A DNA stretch of 64,000 nt from NCBI RefSeq assembly GCF_036327415.1, contig NZ_CP123961.1, positions 1,364,001 through 1,428,000 on the forward strand, in the 5' to 3' direction. Position numbers and translations under genes: made by a program. Below, in pieces: positions 18,861-26,197 of this stretch (its first letter is position 1; each line of letters begins with the position of its first letter). This stretch comes from Bartonella grahamii subsp. shimonis. Its GTDB lineage: Bacteria; Pseudomonadota; Alphaproteobacteria; Rhizobiales; Rhizobiaceae. The notes below the pieces were generated by a model that saw only the letters and a program-made list of their open reading frames with translations, did no database searches and was not told the DNA's origin.

Positions 18861-19485
18861 TTTCTTTTATAGTTTTTACCCACACATCAACCCCGCTTGT
18901 GATGTGCAAGCAAGTGGTTTTGATTGATTCAAGATAAACAGATTTGAAATGAGATAATCTTGCGTTATTCGAGGGCTAATTCAAGATGAATAACGCTATA
19001 TTATCATTATAAATCAATATCTTGTATCTTTAATAAGAAATAAAAGTTTGTATTTTGGCGTCGAGTAGAATCTTTTTTAAAGGTAATTTCACCGCAAGTA
19101 GTATTTCACGAAATTACAATTAAAACAGAGAAATAATTGAAAATTTTTTCTTCTGAGAACCTGATTTACGCAACAACTATTCTTTATTTCAGCCCCAAAA
19201 AACCTTTTTAAAATTACTTGATAAAGCAGAGCATTGCATATTTCTTATTGCCATTGAAGTGAAATAGCCATTGAAATCAGGAATAATACTTTTTGAATGA
19301 ACTTAATAATTAAAATGGAAATTAGCTGAGCACAAGAGTTTTTCGATTTATACCGGTATAGGCCAATTTGTTTTCCAAACTGAATATTGCGTAATACAGT
19401 TAAATTGACTTTACAACTATAAAGTTGTGAATTTCAATGTCTTGAATATAAATAAGGTACATAATAACAATATGAGGAGGATATT
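18861..19485. other. AT-rich intergenic region upstream of the RiPP-like cassette
   Basis: No convincing gene is seen in this ~625-base stretch between the integrase remnant and the small peptide gene. It is very AT-rich. Its last 90 bases hold a plausible promoter and operator (listed separately). The rest may be the decayed end of the integrative element or the edge of the inserted cassette. Confidence 0.5.
19405..19452 (+). promoter_or_regulatory. Candidate promoter/operator of the RiPP-like cassette
   Basis: A perfect 6-bp inverted repeat ACAACT-ATAA-AGTTGT lies at 19413-19428. A TTGACT at 19405 and a TATAAA at 19447 flank it, the latter about 35 bases before the peptide start. TTGTGA at 19425 and TATAAA at 19447 are separated by 16 bases and could form a promoter overlapping the dyad. 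This is a guess from motif position, not a demonstrated promoter. Confidence 0.35.
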
Positions 19486-19575
19486 ATGTCATATAAAAAA
19501 CCGCAGGTGATTGGCACTGTGAACAGTGCAACTTTAACTTGTTATAAACCATTGGTGCGAGATAGAAAAAAATAA
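19486..19575 (+). CDS. Small peptide, candidate RiPP precursor (29 residues)
   Basis: The frame from the ATG at 19486 has a strong ribosome site (GAGGAGG) 8 bases upstream and encodes 29 residues. It begins MSYKKPQVIGTVNSA, continues TLTCYKPLV and ends with a basic RDRKK tail. It has a short leader-like start and a single Cys next to Tyr (T-C-Y-K-P). Directly downstream come a strong hairpin and a gene for a radical SAM enzyme with a PqqD-like recognition domain, the classic arrangement for a modified peptide precursor. I do not recognise the peptide as a named family. The product, modification and leader/core boundary are unknown. Confidence 0.72.
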   Translation: MSYKKPQVIGTVNSATLTCYKPLVRDRKK

Positions 19576-19582
19576 AAAAGCA

Positions 19583-19610
19583 GGATAAGGGCGCAGCAGC
19601 GCCCTTATCC
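19583..19610 (+). terminator. Intercistronic hairpin / attenuator after the precursor gene
   Basis: A perfect 12-bp stem, GGATAAGGGCGC and GCGCCCTTATCC with loop AGCA, begins seven bases after the peptide stop. It is followed by ATTGTATTATT, a weak U-rich run. Hairpins of this type between a RiPP precursor and its modification enzyme usually act as partial terminators or mRNA stabilisers that keep precursor levels above enzyme levels. That function here is inferred. Confidence 0.75.
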
Positions 19611-19643
19611 ATTGTATTATTAAGAAACAATTTAGGAGGGGAA

Positions 19644-20882
19644 ATGTTTCGTATTAATCTCGACGAGAATAGCATAACTAGATTAAATGATTTTCAGACT
19701 ATTGTGCTTAATGATTCCGCTATAATTTTAATTGATTCAGTTTTTTTACAGAATCAGAAAATTGAAACTGTTGCGGCAAAGCTTAATGTAGAGACAGAGA
19801 TTTTAGCATCAGATTTTTCAATCTTGTTAAGAGAACTAGAAAAGAATGGTTTTCTTTTAAAGAAGGAAAACTTGATTAGTGCGTCAGATTCGATTTTTGA
19901 TCTTAAAAAATTATGGGTACCTGTAACACCTATTATACATATTATCCAGAATTGCAATAGCCCTTGTATCATGTGCGATTGCTGGAAGATTAAGGAAAAA
20001 AATTGGCATACTCCAGAAAGTTTAATACCCTTATTTAGAATGTTGAAAGAAAAAGGAGCTGCCTCAGTGATGCTTTCTGGGGGAGAACCTTTAATGCATC
20101 CGAAGCTTAAAGATATTTTATTAACGTTGAATGAACTAGGTCTGCCTGTTGAATTAAATACTAATGGCATCTTATTGCATAAAAATTTATGGATTTCACA
20201 GTATGACATAAAAGAAATTGTTATTTCTATGGATTCGACTAGTGTCCAAGGATATTATGATATACGGGGGGCGAATAAATTTGATCGAGTGTGGAAAAAC
20301 ATTGAAACAGTTAAGAATCTTCAACCTCTGCAAAGTATAGGAATAAGAGCGACAGTTACCAAAGAGATTCTAGAAAATATTATTAATTTTATCGATTTTT
20401 GTATAAGCAAAGATGTCGATTATATCGGATTCAGCCCGCTCGATACGTCGTCATTTAGTTTTTCTAGAAAAAATAATACAAAGGATCGATCTAAGGCTTT
20501 AAGAAACAAAATTCTTCCGCCAAACGCTTCACTTTTTCATTTGAGAGATGAATTATCAAGGAAAGAATCCCCCCTCCAGATTTATATAGATAAAAAGTTC
20601 CAAGAAAGGAAAATCTCATGGACGTCACAAAATTTTGTAAATTGTATTAATTATTACTTAGGCGAAAATTCTACGTACGTTTCGTCGCCGTTAATGTGTT
20701 TATTTCCATTTTCATCCTTGGTATTGGACTATAATGGAGATTTAAAAAATTGCTTTTATTCAGAAGCTTTTGGGAATCTACAAAATTATGAGGCAATAGA
20801 TTGGTCTGCTCAAAGCGTTTTAAAATCTTTGAAAGAATCTGGCACATGTAGCGGATGTCGTGGGAAGGTATTTTGTGGATAA
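19644..20882 (+). CDS. Radical SAM-SPASM peptide-modifying enzyme with N-terminal PqqD-like domain
   Basis: This 412-residue enzyme is predicted to modify the upstream peptide using S-adenosylmethionine and iron-sulfur clusters. Residues 1-75 resemble a PqqD/RRE precursor-binding domain (IETVAAKLNVETEILASDF, LLRELEKNGFLLKK). The radical SAM core starts with C104-x3-C108-x2-C111 and has SGGEP at 145-149. The C-terminal SPASM-like region supplies C352, C370, C402, C405 and C411, enough for one or two auxiliary clusters. AGGAGGGG precedes the ATG at 19644. The stop overlaps the start of the MFS-kinase gene. The codon composition is AT-richer than the prophage genes, consistent with horizontal transfer. 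Bond type formed cannot be told from sequence. Confidence 0.88.
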   Translation: MFRINLDENSITRLNDFQTIVLNDSAIILIDSVFLQNQKIETVAAKLNVETEILASDFSILLRELEKNGFLLKKENLISASDSIFDLKKLWVPVTPIIHIIQNCNSPCIMCDCWKIKEKNWHTPESLIPLFRMLKEKGAASVMLSGGEPLMHPKLKDILLTLNELGLPVELNTNGILLHKNLWISQYDIKEIVISMDSTSVQGYYDIRGANKFDRVWKNIETVKNLQPLQSIGIRATVTKEILENIINFIDFCISKDVDYIGFSPLDTSSFSFSRKNNTKDRSKALRNKILPPNASLFHLRDELSRKESPLQIYIDKKFQERKISWTSQNFVNCINYYLGENSTYVSSPLMCLFPFSSLVLDYNGDLKNCFYSEAFGNLQNYEAIDWSAQSVLKSLKESGTCSGCRGKVFCG

Positions 20883-22659
20883 GGTTAAGCAATTTAAGAT
20901 TTATAGTGTTAGCAAGTCTACTGCTCTAGTGGTTGCTGTTTTACCACTTTTTTTGTCGGAAAAATTGCATTTGTCGCAAGCGGATATTGTTTTAATCGGT
21001 AGTTATTTTTTATTGCTTCCTTTGATCTTAGAAGTCCCCTTGGGTTTATTATCAGATGTTTATGGAAGTAAGCGCGTTATTTATACTGGGCTGTTTTTCT
21101 TTCTTTGCGGTTTTTTAGCTCTTTTTATGAATTACGCATATTTTGCTTACGCCACTTATTTGTTGTGTATTACATTAGCAGCCGCTTGTTTCTCAGGTGC
21201 GGAAGATAGTTTACTCTTTTCTGTAGTACCAAAGCATCGCACACTGTTTTCCGTTAAGTCCGAAGTGGCTGCTGTTACCTATAGTGTGACAACGGTACTT
21301 ATTTTTTTAGGGGGAATACTTTATTATGTGCATCCTGCATTGCCTGTGATTTTTCAAGTCCTTTCATTAATTTTTGCTATTTTTATGTTTTCAAAACTGA
21401 CGAAGGGATTAGATAGTTTTCATATCGACGCTCATCCGAATATTTTTACAGTTATGTGCGCCAGCCGTAAAGAAGTCAAAAATCCTTATCGCTTCACTCT
21501 TATTTTTTTAAGTGCAGTTTCAGCTTTTGCTATTTTGGTTAATAATCGAACTGTTTCTATCGCATTTTCTGATTTTTTGCCATTTCAACCTGCTATTTTG
21601 GTTTCGATTATTTTTATCATTGGGAATTTTTTTTCAGCAAGTTCCAATATATTGTTTCAGAAGTATTTTTCAAAGTTTCAAAATCCTATTTTCCCCGTCT
21701 TAATGATTGGTTGTATGGTAACCATTGCTTTTCTTCTCATGTCATTTCAAATCATTGCGGCTCTTATATTAGGATTTTTACTGCTATGTGTTTTTAAATC
21801 TGCTTATCGATCTTATCTGTCGTCTCTTCTTATAAATTCACTGATTGATCCCAAAGCTATCGCGACTGTTTTATCATTTACAGCCATTATTACCGCTGTT
21901 GTATCCTTTGCATTCAGTTTTTTATACGGTCATGTTTTTTCAACATTCTGGCAAGCTCATTTGTGGTTGGCAGTGATTATGGCTGTGATTTTTGGGGTGT
22001 CTGCTTTAATTATTTTTGTCAGAAAACAAGAAATCATTTGGTTACAGCCTGAAAATGCACAATCGTCAAAACAACATTTCTTGAAACGCAAGCATCAAGA
22101 GTTTTGCTATGGGCAAATTTATCCGGAAGCATCGTGCATTAATGAAAACATCAAGGATGGCTCTTTTCGACAAAGTCTCTATCCTGCACCAAATTTGATA
22201 ACACTTTGCGATGAAGTAGTCGAATGGGAGTTTATCCGGGGTACTGTATTGAGCCAAATGGATTTGCTACATCAAAAGGCGATTATTGATCAAATCAATA
22301 AGATCTTTCAAGATCGATTAAGCAAGAATATAATCTTATCACATGGAGATTTACATCCTGATAATATCATTGTTACTCCTGATAGTTCTTTTATGGTAGT
22401 GGATTGGGATTTATGTCAAGAAGCCAGTCCGGAATTGGATATCTTAACATTTTTCACCAGTCCAAGATTATCTCTCAATTTAGAAGAACGGATAGACTAT
22501 ATTTCTCATTTGCTGTCTATATCAAAGGATGAAGCTTTACCAATGATAAAAGCGTTTGTGGCTAAAAAAATTTCTGATCTTTGTCTATACCAAAATATTT
22601 TCATGAAACAATTAGTATTGGATTATATGAACTTGAATAAGAAATTTCATGAGCGATAA
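20875..22659 (+). CDS. MFS transporter fused to an APH-type phosphotransferase
   Basis: The first ~395 residues form a 12-helix major facilitator transporter, including the loop motif GLLSDVYGSKRV between helices 2 and 3. The last ~200 residues are an aminoglycoside/choline-kinase-like phosphotransferase, with the catalytic ILSHGDLHPDNIIV (H490, D492, N497) and the metal-binding DWD about 14 residues later. The frame is continuous, so this is a real fusion. I prefer the GTG at 20875, which has GGGAAGG at the right distance and overlaps the radical SAM stop by 8 bases; a GTG at 20860 is the alternative. The stop overlaps the next start by 11 bases. Likely role: export of the modified peptide, with the kinase acting on the product or precursor. 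The substrate is unknown. Confidence 0.82.
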   Translation: MDKVKQFKIYSVSKSTALVVAVLPLFLSEKLHLSQADIVLIGSYFLLLPLILEVPLGLLSDVYGSKRVIYTGLFFFLCGFLALFMNYAYFAYATYLLCITLAAACFSGAEDSLLFSVVPKHRTLFSVKSEVAAVTYSVTTVLIFLGGILYYVHPALPVIFQVLSLIFAIFMFSKLTKGLDSFHIDAHPNIFTVMCASRKEVKNPYRFTLIFLSAVSAFAILVNNRTVSIAFSDFLPFQPAILVSIIFIIGNFFSASSNILFQKYFSKFQNPIFPVLMIGCMVTIAFLLMSFQIIAALILGFLLLCVFKSAYRSYLSSLLINSLIDPKAIATVLSFTAIITAVVSFAFSFLYGHVFSTFWQAHLWLAVIMAVIFGVSALIIFVRKQEIIWLQPENAQSSKQHFLKRKHQEFCYGQIYPEASCINENIKDGSFRQSLYPAPNLITLCDEVVEWEFIRGTVLSQMDLLHQKAIIDQINKIFQDRLSKNIILSHGDLHPDNIIVTPDSSFMVVDWDLCQEASPELDILTFFTSPRLSLNLEERIDYISHLLSISKDEALPMIKAFVAKKISDLCLYQNIFMKQLVLDYMNLNKKFHER

Positions 22660-24358
22660 TATTGTAATTTGTAATGAAAATTGCAGTGCGGGCTGCAATC
22701 ATTGTCCGTATTCGATGGAATGTATGGTGAGAGATGACGCGTTGCCTGAATCTTTATATACAATAAATGACATAAAATCTGATTTTATTATTCTTAATAT
22801 CAAAGGGTTGGAGCGGGAGGTGGCAAGCCCAAGCATTAATGGTGTTCGTGATGTGTGGTCACAAACCATTGTCAGTGGTCTCACCCCTGCGCAACTTGCT
22901 GATATTTTACAACAGGCAGCACGGGGGCATCCAGAGCAGTTTTTCCAACTTGCTGATGATATGGAAGAGCGTGATTTACATTATCGTGCTGTGCTTGGCA
23001 TGCGTAAAAATGCTTTGACAGGTGTGGAGCCTGGCGTGATTGCGGCAAGCAACAGTGCACAGGACAAAAAGATAGCTGATGCGGTGCGCGAAATGATTAG
23101 TGCGCCCACCTTTGTTGATGATTATGTGGCGGATTTGTTAGATGCTTTGGGTAAAGGCTATGCGGTTGTTGAAACCTTGTGGGACAAGAGTGCCAAAGAA
23201 TGGTGGCCGGTTGCATGGAGGTGGCGTGACCAGCGGTTTTTTCAATTGGACAGGCGAGATGGCTTTCATTTGCGTTTAAAAGAAGAGGGGTCTCACTATG
23301 GTATTGAGTTGCCTGCTTATAAATTTTCTATTCACCGCCCAAAGTTGAAAAGCGGTTTGCCTATCCGCTCTGGGCTTGCCAGACTTGCGGCTTGGGCATT
23401 TTTGTTTAAGTCTTATACCTTAAAAGATTGGATGGCTTTCTTAGAAGTTTACGGCATGCCTTTGCGTGTGGGCAAATATGGTGCGAGCTCTTCTCAAGAG
23501 GAACGGCGGGTTCTTATTCAAGCGGTGCGTGATTTATCTAGTGATGCGGCAGCGATTATTCCCAAAGAGATGGAGATTGAGTTTATTGAAGCGGCAGGGG
23601 GCAGTGGCAATGCGGTTTTTGCTGCAAAGGCTGAATATTTAGATCGGCAGATCTCAAAGGGTGTGTTGGGACAAACGATGACGACGGATGATGGATCGTC
23701 CTTTTCGCAAGCGCGCATTCATGAAAATGTGCGTCATGATATTGCCAGAGCTGATGCACGGCAACTGGCGTTGACGGCCAATCGTGATTTGATTGTGCCG
23801 TTTGTTGAGATTAATTTTGGGCGCCAAGAGTGCTACCCCCTTGTCTATTGGCCGATTTCGGAAAATGAAGATATTAAAGCGATTAGTGATGCTTTGCAAA
23901 AACTTGTGCCCTTGGGATTGCGTGTTGGGGCGCAAGAAGTGCGCAATAAGATTGGCTTTTCGCAACCCAAAAAGGAAGAAGATGTTTTAAAGGCTGCTAT
24001 CTCTGATTGTGGTGAGAGGGGACAAGGGGATGGTGAGGGTAAACAAAAGGCGAGTTTTTGTGCTGATTGTGGGGGTGCTTTTGATGTTTCTGTGACAAGA
24101 GAGAGCAAGGGTGGAAAAGAGCAGGGTGGGAAATATCACGACGAATTGGACCGACTTTCGAGTGAGGCTTTAAGTGACTGGGAAGAGGATTTAGAACCCC
24201 TTTTAGAGCCTTTTAAAAAGCTTGTGAGAGAAGCAAAAAGTTATGAGGATATCCTCAAAGGCTTGGATGAATTGCTAGGTGAGATGGATCATCACGCATT
24301 AGCAGCGCGCTTGGCAAAAGTACAGATGATTGCACGTGGGCTTGGGTATCATGGATGA
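22649..24358 (+). CDS. Mu-like portal protein (DUF935, gp29) with foreign Cys-rich N-terminus
   Basis: From about residue 54 (REVASPSINGVRDVWSQ) this is a DUF935 portal protein, the ring through which DNA enters the head in Mu-like phages. It includes the usual GLTPAQLADILQQA and the C-terminal helical region. The first ~53 residues do not belong to that family. They carry C8, C12, C16, C19 and C25, with C12-x3-C16-x2-C19 matching a radical SAM cluster motif (ENCSAGCNHCPYSMEC), and they start inside the end of the MFS-kinase gene. The composition changes near 22806. I infer an in-frame fusion of a truncated cassette gene to a portal that lost its own start. Whether the fused protein works as a portal is unknown. 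Confidence 0.85.
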   Translation: MSDNIVICNENCSAGCNHCPYSMECMVRDDALPESLYTINDIKSDFIILNIKGLEREVASPSINGVRDVWSQTIVSGLTPAQLADILQQAARGHPEQFFQLADDMEERDLHYRAVLGMRKNALTGVEPGVIAASNSAQDKKIADAVREMISAPTFVDDYVADLLDALGKGYAVVETLWDKSAKEWWPVAWRWRDQRFFQLDRRDGFHLRLKEEGSHYGIELPAYKFSIHRPKLKSGLPIRSGLARLAAWAFLFKSYTLKDWMAFLEVYGMPLRVGKYGASSSQEERRVLIQAVRDLSSDAAAIIPKEMEIEFIEAAGGSGNAVFAAKAEYLDRQISKGVLGQTMTTDDGSSFSQARIHENVRHDIARADARQLALTANRDLIVPFVEINFGRQECYPLVYWPISENEDIKAISDALQKLVPLGLRVGAQEVRNKIGFSQPKKEEDVLKAAISDCGERGQGDGEGKQKASFCADCGGAFDVSVTRESKGGKEQGGKYHDELDRLSSEALSDWEEDLEPLLEPFKKLVREAKSYEDILKGLDELLGEMDHHALAARLAKVQMIARGLGYHG

Positions 24359-25556
24359 GGAACTTTTTAAAACCGCTCCTAAAGAGGTCACCCGTTATTT
24401 TGAAACCAAGGCACTTATTCCAAGCTTTGATTGGCGTGATGTGGCACCAGAAGAGCATGCTTTTTCTTTTACGGTGGCAAAATCGGTGGGCTATGACATT
24501 TTAGAGGATTTTAAGCGAGCGGTTGGAGAGGCAATCAAGCATAGGCTTCCTTTTCAAGAGTTTCAAAAAAATTTGATGCCGATTTTACAGGAAAAGGGCT
24601 GGTGGGGGAAAAAGACCAGCATTGACCCGAAAACGGGTGAAAAGAGTGCGGTGCAATTGGGCAGTCCGCGGCGTTTAGAAACGGTCTATTGGGCTAATAC
24701 TATGAGTGCGCATGCGGCAGGTGAGTGGGAACGCACACAAAATAATAAAGAATTTTTGCCCTATCTCACCTATGCTTTGTCGAGTTCAGAACATAAGCGT
24801 TTAGAGCATGAAAGTTGGGTGGGGTTTACCGCACCCGTTGATGATCCAGTTTGGGATTGGCTTTATCCGCCCAATGGCTGGCGGTGTAAATGCAGTGTGC
24901 GGCAGGTAAGCCGTTATGAAGCAGACAATTTAGGCTATGAAGAGGGCGCAGAGCCACCCCATGTGGAGGAGCGGGTTTGGCACAATAAGCGAACGGGGCG
25001 GGTTGAGAAGATACCAAAGGGGATTGATCCTGGTTGGCATTTGAACCCTGGGAAACATCGAGCGCAAAATTTAAGCCGATTTTTAAGTGATAAAGTTTCC
25101 GTGATGGGGGACAATCGCAAGCGCATTGCCATTGAAGATATTGTAGGTTCGCCGCTTTTGGAAGCGATGTTTGAAGGACGTTGGCCTCGTGGATTTATCC
25201 CCATTGCTCCAATGATACAAAAGGTGCGTGATGTTTTTACAACAGAAAGTTCTCTTATTCGCTTATCCTCAGACAGCGTAAAACATATTTTATTAGAGCA
25301 TCAAGCACGCGCTCTTCATTTGAGTGATTTTCGAGGCGCCATTCAAACACTCATCCGCCCCCATGGCGTTATTAGACGAAAAGATGCACAGAGTGTTGTA
25401 TTTTTGGGTGAAAGTGGTGGGGCATGGTGGCGCTTTGCAGTCAAATGGGTAGCAAGCAAACAAGAATGGTGGCTTATCTCCATGCATAAAAAGAGCTTTC
25501 GCGAAATTCAACGTTTGTTAAACGCGGCTGAAAAAAAGGGCGAGAGGTTGTTGTAA
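24351..25556 (+). CDS. Mu F-like minor head protein with C-terminal PBECR-type nuclease domain
   Basis: This 401-residue protein begins with a Mu F-like head morphogenesis domain (about 1-235: VYWANTMSAHAAGEWERTQ; PNGWRCKCSVRQVS, the conserved C-x-C near the domain end). It is normally a minor capsid component joined to the portal. Residues from about 285 on (SDSVKHILLEHQARALHLSD, WWRFAVKWVASKQEWWLIS) resemble the phage Barnase-EndoU-ColicinE5/D-RelE-like nuclease domains often fused to F proteins. The ATG at 24351 overlaps the portal stop by 8 bases and is preferred to an upstream TTG at 24330. The nuclease assignment is by pattern only. Confidence 0.82.
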   Translation: MDEELFKTAPKEVTRYFETKALIPSFDWRDVAPEEHAFSFTVAKSVGYDILEDFKRAVGEAIKHRLPFQEFQKNLMPILQEKGWWGKKTSIDPKTGEKSAVQLGSPRRLETVYWANTMSAHAAGEWERTQNNKEFLPYLTYALSSSEHKRLEHESWVGFTAPVDDPVWDWLYPPNGWRCKCSVRQVSRYEADNLGYEEGAEPPHVEERVWHNKRTGRVEKIPKGIDPGWHLNPGKHRAQNLSRFLSDKVSVMGDNRKRIAIEDIVGSPLLEAMFEGRWPRGFIPIAPMIQKVRDVFTTESSLIRLSSDSVKHILLEHQARALHLSDFRGAIQTLIRPHGVIRRKDAQSVVFLGESGGAWWRFAVKWVASKQEWWLISMHKKSFREIQRLLNAAEKKGERLL

Positions 25557-25605
25557 AGAAAACAACAGGAAGAAAGTCTTGTGTTTTTAACGGAAAAGGG
25601 GCGAG

Positions 25606-25682
25606 GAAAATGAGAAGGCGTGGAGGGCGGTCAACTCCTCGCAGATCCGGCAAAACCGTCCTGGCATAACTGGCTCACGCCT
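25606..25682. repeat. Structured 77-bp element, copy A
   Basis: This shares 75 of 77 bases with copy B 211 bases downstream. Written on the plus strand, GGCGTG near the left end pairs with CACGCC at the right end. Nested inside, AGGGCGGT pairs with ACCGTCCT (one G-T wobble), giving a long stem-loop. The direction of transcription is unknown. Confidence 0.7.
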
Positions 25683-25816
25683 CAAAGATAATGTAACAGT
25701 TTAAAAGTTTAAAAGCAATCTTTAAAAAAAACGGCTTGAGAGAGGCTTTTTTGTATAAGGCGATAAGAGAACAATGTAGAACTCTGTTGGCTTTGCAGAG
25801 AAGGGTCGATACGTGA

Positions 25817-25893
25817 GAAAATGAGAAGGCGTGGAGGGCGGTCAACTCCTCGCAGATCCGGTAAAACCGTCCTGGTATAACTGGCTCACGCCT
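25817..25893. repeat. Structured 77-bp element, copy B
   Basis: This is the second copy of the element at 25606-25682. The two differences (C to T in the CCGG[C/T]AAAACC loop and in CTGG[C/T]ATAACT) fall outside the predicted stems. The flanking AGCAATCTTTAAAAAA is also repeated, so the unit arose by a tandem duplication of roughly 211 bases followed by divergence of the rest. Confidence 0.7.
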
Positions 25894-26112
25894 TACATTC
25901 AATGATATAATGTTTTTAAGCCAAAGAGCAATCTTTAAAAAACGCTCTAGGAGCAGCGTTGTTATGTGGAGTGAAATTGTACCTCTCACTTCACAACGGC
26001 GCTCTATCGCCTTTGAAGTGCCTTTGAAAACGATTTTATGGGATGGTTTGGCACGGAGGTTTTTCTCACAGGGAGAATAATAGGGAAAAGAGTGCTTTTT
26101 TGAGAAATGCTC

Positions 26113-26135
26113 TTTTGACTGACAGTGTCAGACTT
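26113..26135 (+). promoter_or_regulatory. Palindromic late-promoter-like element, copy 1 (before the protease)
   Basis: The string TTTTGACTGACAGTGTCAG followed by [A/G]CTTAT occurs here and again at 37823-37845. The core CTGACA-G-TGTCAG (26119-26131) is a perfect dyad. TTGACT could serve as a -35, and TATAGT begins 14 bases after it, a shorter gap than usual. The element lies about 65 bases before the protease ATG. It is a candidate for an activator-dependent prophage late promoter. Confidence 0.55.
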
Positions 26136-26197
26136 ATAGTGGGAGTAAGTTTCATGCATTGTATTGCCAATGATCGTTATAAAGCAATAGGCAATGT

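Larger units (their letters stand above)
25557..26197. other. Long intergenic region inside the prophage head operon
   Basis: This 641-base gap splits the head genes, which otherwise overlap. It holds a duplicated structured element (25606-25682 and 25817-25893) and, near its right end, a palindromic promoter-like element (26113-26135). No reading frame with a credible protein is present. In Mu the same place, before the protease gene I, holds a late promoter. Confidence 0.6.

Noticed and set aside
19484..19675. 63-codon minus-strand frame opposite the precursor peptide
   Set aside because: The plus-strand 29-codon gene has a strong ribosome site, an operon context and a following hairpin; the minus frame has none.
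25675..25989. 104-codon minus-strand frame across the duplicated elements
   Set aside because: It covers one full element copy but only the unique edge of the other; no ribosome site and no family match. The element is better explained as structured nucleic acid.
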